From the IMG/VR virus record IMGVR_UViG_3300017989_000234, positions 1 through 36,947 of that record: a stretch of DNA of 36,947 bases, one strand, 5' to 3'. Source of the stretch: a virus. Below, in pieces: positions 15,040-21,407 of this stretch (its first letter is position 1; each line of letters begins with the position of its first letter). A model generated the notes under the pieces. That model was not told where the DNA came from, did not search any database, and saw only the letters and a list, made by a program, of their open reading frames with translations. The position numbers and the translations under genes were made by a program.

Positions 15040-18033
15040 ATGGCATCAAAAAATCATAAACTTTCATATAAACTCTATCAGCCAGATGGAACTTACTTAA
15101 AACTGCTTACTGAAGTGGGTAATATTTTATCTGAATTTCAAGTTAATAAAACTATAAATGGCGGAGTTAGTAATTTAAAAGTTATTATTAATGCTCCTAT
15201 TGATGATTATGATGAATACGATTCTGTAAAAAATCCTAATGGGGTTATTAAGTATGGCAATAGATTAAAAGTATATCTAAATGATGATTTTAATACAGAT
15301 ACACTTATTTTCTATGGATATCTAGTTAGGGTTAGCCCTCAATATGGAAATAATCAAGAAAAAGTAGAGTTAACTTTTTATGGGGCAATATCAAAATTAA
15401 GTAATGATTATTATAGAACTCACTCTGACCCAATAGATTTTTATGTTCCTGAATCAGCAATTTCTACTTCTACTATTATAAAAAATATTAGTGATAATTA
15501 TATAGACAATATTTCCAATTCAATGATTAGTTATACTTGGGGAGTAACTATTGATGATTGTGCAAATACTGTTTCATATACTTTTGATAGAGTAAAACAT
15601 TTAGACTCATTGAAAAAAATACAAGAGTATTTACCTGCTACTTGGTATTGGTATATTGATGCGGGCGGAGTTGTTTATGTTAAAGATAGTGCAAGTTCTA
15701 CTCAACATAGTTTTACTATCGGAAAAGATATTTCTGAAATTAAAGCACATAAATCAGCAGAGAGCATTGTGAATTATTTTTTCTTGTGGAATGGTCGTTC
15801 AACTGCTGATGCTTCTTATGTTTATGAAGAATATAAAGATGCTACTTCTCAAAGCAATTATGAAGTGATGACTTTATTTCAGTTGGATTCAGAAGTATTA
15901 ATTGATTCTGTGGCAGATATAAGAGGAAATGCTTTAATCACAAATAAAAAAGACCCTAAACAACAACTAACTATTGAATTGACAGATGAATATGATTTAG
16001 CAAGTATAGAGCCTGGACACAGAGTTTTAATTAGAAATATCAGAGACGGAAATCAAACTACTTTTCAGGATAATTTAGTTATAAAAAGAGTTTCTTATAA
16101 AATAGATAGTGCTTTAGTAGAGCTTGACCAAATAGGACATGATTTAACGAAATACACTTCTATGGAAGAAACTGCAGTAGAGCTTTCTATTATACAGGCA
16201 CAGCGTTCCACCGAAGGAATACAAGCAGGAGATACCCCAATAACTGAAGCTAATATTGAATATTCAGGAGGTAATTTTATAAATGAAAATATTATAACTG
16301 CTTATACAGGAATAGGAGATAATGTAATAGGATTAAATGGAACAGATGCTATTTTAAGGTCTTATGGCAAAACAGGTTTTAATAATTCAAGTATTGGCTT
16401 TTGGATGCAAAAAGACACATTTAATGATGTCTTTTTTGAATTATACGCAGATAGTGATAATTATTTAAGATATAATTCAAATACAGGAAAATTAGAACTT
16501 GCAGGAGATATTACACTCGGTCCAAGTACTACAATTACTTGGAGTCAGATTTCAGATGCTAATCCACCTAATAGTGCTGATTTAAAAAATGGTGGCTGGA
16601 CTAATAGCATGGACGATTTAATAAATGGAAATGTTTCTGGCGGAACTTTTATTTCAAGTACAACTGTCTATTCACCTATTATTGCAGGCAGTAGCGGTTA
16701 TTTTAGAGATAGCATTGAAATAGGTGCTTCTGGTATAGGAGGAGTATTAAAATCTTATAACAAATCAGGTTATGGAAATGGTTCTTCTGGTTTTTGGCTG
16801 GAATATGAATCAGGAGGAGATATAAGATTTGAATTATATGATGATGCTACTCATTATATACGATTTGATACTGGAGGTTCTCCTGCTTTGATAATTAGAG
16901 GAGGAGTAAATGCAGATGATATTTATACAGGTACTTTATCTGCGGATAGAATAGCCTCTACTTCCATAGAAGCTGGTAAATTAGGAACAACTGTTATTTC
17001 TGGTGGAAAAATAATTACTGGTTTATTGACTGCGGATAATATACAAGCAGGTACTTTATCAGGTAGAACTGTAAAAAGTTCTTCTGGCAATTCAAGAATA
17101 GAATTAATTAATGGAGATTATTTAGATTTCTATTCTGGCGGAGTAAGAAGGGCAAGATTAAGAGGAACTACTTTAGGTGCTGGTGGTATTCAATGCACTG
17201 CTGGAGATTTTTTTATCCCAAATAATAGGTCTTATTGGATTGCTGATTCTACTGGTAGTGCTACTAAGTATGGGGGTATTGGAATTACAAGTGGAAATCT
17301 TCTTTGGATTACTTGCGGAACAACTGATAATTTTTATATTAAAAATAATGCTCAAACAGTTAATCTTCTTACTGCTACAACAACACAAACTTACGTACCT
17401 CAGTTAATTTTTAGTACTGGTGAATACATTAATTCTAATTCAGGAAGTAATGATATGCGTTATTATGCAGGAGATAATCATGAGTTTTATCAAGGAGCTA
17501 CTATAAAAGCAATTATAGATGAAAATATTTGGACAGCAGGAGATTTACAAGCAAGTGGCTCTAAACCTTTTGTTATTCCTCATCCTGACGGAAGTGATAG
17601 ATTTCTTAGATACACAGCTCAAGAAAGTCCTGATGTTTGTGTACGGTGTAGAGGTAAAGCTAAAACAGGAGTAGATAAAAAAATTACAGTTATTTTGCCA
17701 AATCACTTTTATTTGGTAACTGAACCAACTGGTTTAATAACTGTTAATTTAACTCCAATTGGTCCAGCACATATATTTTTAGAGAAAGAACCTACTAATG
17801 AAAAAATTTTTGTGGAGAGTTCTGAAACAGAAGTGGATTTTTTCTATGAAGTAGTGGCTGTGAGAAAAGGATATTTAAACAGTATAGTTGAATTAGATGA
17901 AACAGATGTAAATTTAACAGAAGGAGATAAAAAAGTTATTACTACTATAAAAACTATTAAAAATAAAAACAAAGATTCACAAGACCATTATGATAAAATG
18001 AAAGATGAAGTAGATGACCTTTTTAAAAAATAA
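15040..18033 (+). CDS. Tail-tip hub and receptor-binding fibre protein (997 aa)
   Basis: Residues 1 to about 380 look like the hub (Tal/gp27-like) domain of siphovirus tail tips: a beta-rich start (YKLYQPDGTYLKLL), GNRLKVYLND, TLIFYGYLVRV, then LDSLKKIQEYLPATWYWYIDAGGVVYV and GHRVLIRNIRDG. The middle (about 400-800) contains fibre-like glycine-rich strands and the phage motif IYTGTLSADRI followed by LLTADNIQAGTLSG, which occurs in many receptor-binding tail proteins. Around residues 840-950 is a conserved terminal module (KPFVIPHPDGSDRFLRY, VRCRGKA, TVNLTPIGPAHIFLE) seen at the tips of large phage fibres. The C-terminus is a charged helix. The protein most likely anchors the tip and binds the host. 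No peptidase motif is visible. Confidence 0.8.
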   Translation: MASKNHKLSYKLYQPDGTYLKLLTEVGNILSEFQVNKTINGGVSNLKVIINAPIDDYDEYDSVKNPNGVIKYGNRLKVYLNDDFNTDTLIFYGYLVRVSPQYGNNQEKVELTFYGAISKLSNDYYRTHSDPIDFYVPESAISTSTIIKNISDNYIDNISNSMISYTWGVTIDDCANTVSYTFDRVKHLDSLKKIQEYLPATWYWYIDAGGVVYVKDSASSTQHSFTIGKDISEIKAHKSAESIVNYFFLWNGRSTADASYVYEEYKDATSQSNYEVMTLFQLDSEVLIDSVADIRGNALITNKKDPKQQLTIELTDEYDLASIEPGHRVLIRNIRDGNQTTFQDNLVIKRVSYKIDSALVELDQIGHDLTKYTSMEETAVELSIIQAQRSTEGIQAGDTPITEANIEYSGGNFINENIITAYTGIGDNVIGLNGTDAILRSYGKTGFNNSSIGFWMQKDTFNDVFFELYADSDNYLRYNSNTGKLELAGDITLGPSTTITWSQISDANPPNSADLKNGGWTNSMDDLINGNVSGGTFISSTTVYSPIIAGSSGYFRDSIEIGASGIGGVLKSYNKSGYGNGSSGFWLEYESGGDIRFELYDDATHYIRFDTGGSPALIIRGGVNADDIYTGTLSADRIASTSIEAGKLGTTVISGGKIITGLLTADNIQAGTLSGRTVKSSSGNSRIELINGDYLDFYSGGVRRARLRGTTLGAGGIQCTAGDFFIPNNRSYWIADSTGSATKYGGIGITSGNLLWITCGTTDNFYIKNNAQTVNLLTATTTQTYVPQLIFSTGEYINSNSGSNDMRYYAGDNHEFYQGATIKAIIDENIWTAGDLQASGSKPFVIPHPDGSDRFLRYTAQESPDVCVRCRGKAKTGVDKKITVILPNHFYLVTEPTGLITVNLTPIGPAHIFLEKEPTNEKIFVESSETEVDFFYEVVAVRKGYLNSIVELDETDVNLTEGDKKVITTIKTIKNKNKDSQDHYDKMKDEVDDLFKK

Positions 18034-18046
18034 TTAATTAATATAT

Positions 18047-18057
18047 AAGTAAAAAGT
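18047..18057 (+). promoter_or_regulatory. AAGTAAAAAGT motif before the 69-aa coiled-coil gene
   Basis: Second exact copy of the motif seen before the tail tube gene, one base from the ATG at 18059. No Shine-Dalgarno-like purine block is present otherwise. Confidence 0.4.
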
Positions 18058-18058
18058 T

Positions 18059-18268
18059 ATGAGTAAAAGTAATAAAAAAGAAACAAAACAATTAACTCCT
18101 CTTGAAGTTATAGACCAAGCAATTGAGGAAAAAACAGCCAAGTTAGATGGCTTAAGTGCAGAAATAAGAAATGCACAAAATATCCTTCAACAAACAGAGC
18201 CTCAATTATTTGGTTTACATGGAGCAATTAATTCTTTAAAAGAGTTAAGAGAAAAAATGACTAAATAA
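18059..18268 (+). CDS. Small coiled-coil protein (69 aa)
   Basis: Almost entirely one helix: PLEVIDQAIEEKTAKLDGLSAEIRNAQNILQQ and GAINSLKELREKMTK show heptad-like spacing of L, I and A. Many phages have such a small protein between tail fibre and lysis genes, sometimes acting as a trimerising or accessory fibre protein, but no specific family is recognised. An exact AAGTAAAAAGT motif precedes the ATG. Confidence 0.65.
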   Translation: MSKSNKKETKQLTPLEVIDQAIEEKTAKLDGLSAEIRNAQNILQQTEPQLFGLHGAINSLKELREKMTK

Positions 18269-18285
18269 ATAATTCATAAATCCCT

Positions 18286-18450
18286 ATGAAAAATGATAAT
18301 CTCAAAAAGCAACGAACTCGTTGCATGGTTTACAGTCGTGTAGTGGGTTGGCTTACTCCACTCCATAACTGGAATAATGGTAAAAAAGCCGAGTTTGAGG
18401 AAAGAAAGGTTTTTAAAATTAACGAAAAATCTTATGCAAATAATAGGTAA
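18286..18450 (+). CDS. 54-aa mini-protein with the glycyl-radical motif of anaerobic ribonucleotide reductase (NrdD-like C-terminus)
   Basis: A short frame from ATG 18286 to TAA 18448-18450. After a basic start it reads CMVYSRVVGWLTP, then NWNNGKKAEFEERKVF. This is the pattern of the extreme C-terminus of class III (oxygen-sensitive) ribonucleotide reductase, where C-x-V-x-S-R-V-x-G-Y/W-x-x-P and W-N-x-G-K-x-x-E-F-x-x-R surround the radical-bearing glycine (here in RVVGW, residue 21). The rest of the roughly 600-700 residue enzyme is absent. A detached glycyl-radical domain could repair an oxygen-cut reductase, as GrcA/YfiD does for pyruvate formate-lyase; that role is inference. Its 3' end overlaps the amidase in another frame by 17 bases if the amidase starts at 18434. 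Confidence 0.7.
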   Translation: MKNDNLKKQRTRCMVYSRVVGWLTPLHNWNNGKKAEFEERKVFKINEKSYANNR

Positions 18451-19126
18451 ATGCTTAAAGACAGAAGAGTTTAGAAAGTATGTTGAAAAGAAATTTTTTG
18501 GCTTTCTTCCTGCCAATAAAATTGTTTTACATCATACTCATAAACCTACTCCTGAACAATGGGAAGGAAAAAGAACTATTTACAATTTAAAAAGATTTTA
18601 TGAAAGGAAAGGTTGGACTACTGGACCTCATTTATTTATTGCTCCAGATGGTATTTGGTTATTTACAGATATGCGAAAAAATGGTACTCATGCAGGAAAA
18701 GGAAATTGGAGAAGTATTGGAATTGAAATGGTAGGTGATTATGATAAAGAAGTTCCAAAGGGAACTATTTGGGAGTATGCAAAATTTGTTATAACTGTCT
18801 TGAACAGGAAACTTAATCTAAAAAAGGAAGATATTAAGTTCCACAGAGATTACATGAATACTCATTGTCCAGGATTAGCAGTGGATAAAAAATGGGTTCT
18901 TAGAGAGTTAGCACAGTATTCTACTTTTCCTAACGGAAGTATTTTGAAATCTAAAAACAAATCAACTGTGTATTATGTTTTTGATAATGTAAAGTATCCA
19001 ATACCTGATTGGGATACTTACCAATTTTATTGGGAGGAACATATTCCAATAAAAGAAATATCTGATATAGAGCTAAGTAATTTAACAGAAGGCAAAATAT
19101 TACCTTCTATAAAAACAATTGTATGA
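18434..19126 (+). CDS. N-acetylmuramoyl-L-alanine amidase endolysin
   Basis: An Amidase_2-type zinc enzyme that cuts between the sugar and peptide of peptidoglycan. From the ATG at 18434 (230 aa) it shows VLHHTHKPTP (zinc His at about 33-34), GPHLFIAPDGIWLFTD, GTHAGKGNWRSIGIEMVGDY and FHRDYMNTHCPG, with His 137 and Cys 145 as the other zinc ligands. An earlier in-frame ATG at 18377 would add 19 residues, but those bases encode the glycyl-radical mini-protein in another frame, and family members usually begin near the EEFRKYVE helix. The last 60 residues (FPNGSILKSKNKSTVYYVFDNVKYPIPD) resemble a module found in surface proteins of uncultivated bacteria and may bind the wall. The stop overlaps the holin-like start as ATGA. 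Confidence 0.88.
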   Translation: MQIIGKCLKTEEFRKYVEKKFFGFLPANKIVLHHTHKPTPEQWEGKRTIYNLKRFYERKGWTTGPHLFIAPDGIWLFTDMRKNGTHAGKGNWRSIGIEMVGDYDKEVPKGTIWEYAKFVITVLNRKLNLKKEDIKFHRDYMNTHCPGLAVDKKWVLRELAQYSTFPNGSILKSKNKSTVYYVFDNVKYPIPDWDTYQFYWEEHIPIKEISDIELSNLTEGKILPSIKTIV

Positions 19127-19320
19127 AGTTACTATCTGCACAACAAAAATCATCATTAAAAGTAGCTGGCTTAGCTACTGTTGCCACAGCTTTGATTTCA
19201 TTTACTATTAACAAATTAGTAGAAATTGAATTGAATTTTTGGATGCTAATTGTTTTATTAGTAATTGGAATTGGAGTTTTTGTTTATCTTGATTTAAGGG
19301 GAAGTGGAGGTGGGAATTAA
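19123..19320 (+). CDS. Holin-like small membrane protein (65 aa)
   Basis: The ATG overlaps the amidase stop (ATGA), a typical lysis-cassette link. It has two hydrophobic segments: residues about 13-28 (VAGLATVATALISFTI) and 38-57 (FWMLIVLLVIGIGVFVYLDL), with a short polar hairpin and a small basic/Gly tail. Size, two membrane spans and position after an amidase point to a holin, which makes holes in the inner membrane to release the endolysin. Holins share little sequence, so the call rests on context. Confidence 0.7.
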   Translation: MKLLSAQQKSSLKVAGLATVATALISFTINKLVEIELNFWMLIVLLVIGIGVFVYLDLRGSGGGN

Positions 19321-19359
19321 AATCACTTTTTTAACCCTTTTTCAATATAGTTAACCTTA

Positions 19360-19381
19360 GGAATGGACTTTTGTCTATTCC
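19360..19381 (+). terminator. Strong hairpin after the holin-like gene
   Basis: GGAATGGAC (19360-19368) and GTCTATTCC (19373-19381) form a 9-bp stem with a TTTT loop; the single non-Watson-Crick pair is G-T, which is stable only in RNA read from the + strand. It may end or slow late transcription, or protect the 3' end, but the following bases are not a clean U run. Its position argues that the next gene starts after it. Confidence 0.5.
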
Positions 19382-19395
19382 TTTGGTATCTTAAT

Positions 19396-19584
19396 ATGAA
19401 ATATTTTTTAGTATTCTTGAATATTATTACTATTTTTTTAGCAATAGGAATGTTTAGAAAAGCAATAGATATTGTTGAAGCAAAAATAGCAGTTAAACTG
19501 CTAATAATTATTTTAATAGCTTGTCTTACTGCTTATCTTTTATTTTTTGTAACTGTTCCACTTTCAATTTGCTTAGAGCTGTAG
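19396..19584 (+). CDS. Small membrane protein at the end of the late operon (62 aa)
   Basis: Starting at ATG 19396 the product MKYFLVFLNIITIFLAIGM has a first membrane span, a short amphipathic stretch (FRKAIDIVEAKIAV) and a second span (KLLIIILIACLTAYLLFFV). An earlier ATG at 19363 lies inside the hairpin stem and is less likely. Two spans next to a holin-like gene suggest a second holin or antiholin. Its last 59 bases overlap the end of the RuvC-like gene on the other strand. Confidence 0.55.
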   Translation: MKYFLVFLNIITIFLAIGMFRKAIDIVEAKIAVKLLIIILIACLTAYLLFFVTVPLSICLEL

Positions 19585-20017
19585 AGCCGATAGCAATAGC
19601 ATCAGCTTCATCTTCTCCTAAATCTTTTTTATTAAACTCTAATTTGACTATTTTTTGATAATCTTGTTTTTTGCTTCTAGGAGGAACAGAATAATGACTT
19701 CTTACTTCTTGAGGGCTAATATCTATTATTTCAGAATTCTTATTAAAAATAATACAAAGGATAACTCCTCTTGCTTGTCCTAGCTTTAATCCTGATTGTG
19801 GATTTCGCCCTATATATGGAGTTTCTATAGCAAAATGATTAATATGTCCTTTATTGCTTAAAAACGCTTCTACGGCTTGTTTTAAGGCTCTGAGTCGGGT
19901 ATATAAAGGAGTTTTAGGATTGAATTTAAGTTGTTTTGACTCAATTAGTTTCTTATCTTCAAAGAAAGCAATACCGGCATTATTAGTGCCGGGGTCTATG
20001 GCTATTAATTTATTCAT
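19526..20017 (-). CDS. ruvC: RuvC-like Holliday junction resolvase
   Basis: 163 aa, close to the normal 160-175 aa of the family. It begins with AIDPGTNNAGIAFF (catalytic Asp 8 of the RNase H-type fold), has HFAIETPYIG (Glu 65) and ends with DEADAIAIGSTAL (Asp 136 and Asp 139), giving the full acidic set of RuvC. It cuts four-way DNA junctions during phage recombination or resolves branched DNA before packaging. It is the last gene of the - strand unit, downstream of the VanY-like gene, and its end converges with and overlaps the late operon. Confidence 0.85.
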   Translation of the reverse strand: MNKLIAIDPGTNNAGIAFFEDKKLIESKQLKFNPKTPLYTRLRALKQAVEAFLSNKGHINHFAIETPYIGRNPQSGLKLGQARGVILCIIFNKNSEIIDISPQEVRSHYSVPPRSKKQDYQKIVKLEFNKKDLGEDEADAIAIGSTALSKLKVEQLQKIKDKQ

Positions 20018-20050
20018 AAATTTTCAAAAAAGTCCGCCTATTTTGTTATT

Positions 20051-20713
20051 TTAAAGTTTTATAAAATCTTCTGTTGTAGTAACTATCAACTTCCAATGCC
20101 AAGGTTCTTCTGGATATCCTGTTCTATATGCGTTATCTTCACGATAACTTTGTTCAAGATTATATTTATAAGCATTATCAACCAGCCATTTATATTCTGG
20201 CAATTCTTTAAAAGGCTTTTCAAGCTCTAACCTTTCTATACTATCATCTCTTTTGCCATTTTTCATGGGACAGCCTGCAAAATCTACTGCTAATCCTGTT
20301 TGATGTTCACTTTGCCCTGCTTTTGCTATTATTTCTTTATCTTCTGCTAAATTATACATTTCTTCCTGTTCTTCTTTATCTCTATATCCTGAAACAACTA
20401 CTAAGCACATACCATCTTTTTCAGCATCTCTAATTATATCTTCTACTACTGCCTTGCCCATAGATTCTAAACTAACAGTAGAATTTAAGTAACTAGCTCT
20501 TTCAGAAAGTAGAATAGTATATCTTCCTTCTTGCCAATTAGGGTCTAAATATTCTCCTTTATTTATATGTCCATCTCCTGAAACATAAATTTTACTATCC
20601 TTTGTAACTTTGGTATTTATAGCTTTTTGATAATCTAGAAAAAGAACTAAAGCGAGAATAATAGTAAAAATAAGTATTGCAGAATAAATAGCTATTTTTA
20701 TTGGTTTTTTCAT
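20051..20713 (-). CDS. VanY-like D-alanyl-D-alanine carboxypeptidase, membrane-anchored
   Basis: 220 aa with an N-terminal membrane anchor (residues about 8-26) followed by an extracellular linker and a zinc peptidase domain. The VanY pattern is complete: SGYRD near 108-112, SEHQTGLAVD with zinc ligands His 137 and Asp 144, and PEEPWHW with catalytic Glu 203 (or 202) and His 206. It removes D-Ala from peptidoglycan stems or cuts cross-bridges. It lies far from the amidase, on the opposite strand and behind its own consensus promoter, so it is likely made at a different time, perhaps to modify the wall of the infected cell before lysis. Confidence 0.85.
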   Translation of the reverse strand: MKKPIKIAIYSAILIFTIILALVLFLDYQKAINTKVTKDSKIYVSGDGHINKGEYLDPNWQEGRYTILLSERASYLNSTVSLESMGKAVVEDIIRDAEKDGMCLVVVSGYRDKEEQEEMYNLAEDKEIIAKAGQSEHQTGLAVDFAGCPMKNGKRDDSIERLELEKPFKELPEYKWLVDNAYKYNLEQSYREDNAYRTGYPEEPWHWKLIVTTTEDFIKL

Positions 20714-20740
20714 AATTTTATCATTATTTATTATACTATT

Positions 20741-20769
20741 ATTATATAGGATTTTTTCCTTTTTGTCAA
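20741..20769 (-). promoter_or_regulatory. Perfect consensus sigma-70-type promoter
   Basis: On the - strand, TTGACA (complement of 20764-20769) and TATAAT (complement of 20741-20746) are separated by exactly 17 bases. It points to the VanY-like gene, whose ATG is 28 bases after the -10 box, and then RuvC. The spacer contains AGGA, five A, TCCT, a short palindrome that could bind a regulator. Confidence 0.85.
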
Positions 20770-20777
20770 GTTTTTTA

Positions 20778-21137
20778 TTAAAAATTCTGACATCTAATAA
20801 TAGTTTCTTTATTTTCCTTTAAGAAATTTTCTATTTCTGTAAACAATTCAGGAATACTATTAGCTGAGAATCTTTTTTCAAAAGAATCAATTTCAATAGT
20901 TCCATAATAATAAATATTTCCTTCTTCAGTAATTCTTTCTGATTTGTGATAATAAAAATCAGTTAATTCATTTAGAAAAGAATAATTACTTCGGCAATTA
21001 TTTTCACAAGGTAGGCAATTATTATTTGTATTTATATCCTTTTCTTTTATTGGAATAAGAATAAAAGGAAGAGATATTAAAAGTAAAATTATACACATAC
21101 AAATAGTTAAAATAATATTTCTTGTTGTTTTGTTCAT
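20778..21137 (-). CDS. Membrane protein with a Cys-rich stem (119 aa)
   Basis: One membrane span near the start (NIILTICMCIILLLISLPFIL), then a loop with Cys at NNCLPCENNCRSN, and a soluble domain (EGNIYYYGTIEIDSFEKRFSANSIPELFTEIENFL). The domain looks like a small alpha/beta fold. No family is recognised. A single span with the bulk of the protein after it suggests a surface-exposed or envelope protein, and the Cys pattern allows disulfides outside the membrane. It overlaps the upstream gene by 4 bases. Confidence 0.6.
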   Translation of the reverse strand: MNKTTRNIILTICMCIILLLISLPFILIPIKEKDINTNNNCLPCENNCRSNYSFLNELTDFYYHKSERITEEGNIYYYGTIEIDSFEKRFSANSIPELFTEIENFLKENKETIIRCQNF

Positions 21138-21403
21138 ATGATTAATTTCTTATTTTTTTGTAATCCTTTTTTGCATAAGGAAATAATAAATTTATCTTTT
21201 GTATAATCTTTTATTTTTTTAAGTGCATTACGAGCATTATCGTGTCCTTCTTCAAGTTCAAAATGCTTTAAAATACATTCATAATGGAACCGACCTCCAC
21301 AACCAGTACATCTATAAGAATCTTTTAATTTTAATTCTTTTTTACAGCCACCTTTATAAAATAAAGATATATTTCCTTTTGGGTTAGCATCTCCACATTT
21401 CAT
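21134..21403 (-). CDS. Zinc-finger protein with treble-clef/RING-like motif (89 aa)
   Basis: The motif C-K-K-E-L, YRCTGCGGRFHYECILKHF gives Cys and His ligands of a small zinc finger similar to RING or treble-clef folds (C, C-x-x-C, H, C, H). The C-terminal part is basic (DYTKDKFIISLCKKGLQKNKK). Similar short phage proteins are of unknown role. It overlaps the membrane-protein gene by 4 bases, and starts 4 bases after the HerA-like stop. Confidence 0.65.
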   Translation of the reverse strand: MKCGDANPKGNISLFYKGGCKKELKLKDSYRCTGCGGRFHYECILKHFELEEGHDNARNALKKIKDYTKDKFIISLCKKGLQKNKKLII

Positions 21404-21407
21404 AATT

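Noticed and set aside
17173-17407. Two overlapping open frames inside the tail-hub gene on both strands
   Set aside because: They lie entirely inside a well-supported 997-aa gene and encode low-complexity sequence.
18274-18516. Antisense open frame opposite the glycyl-radical and amidase starts
   Set aside because: The + strand frame has clear homology-like motifs here; the antisense frame has none.
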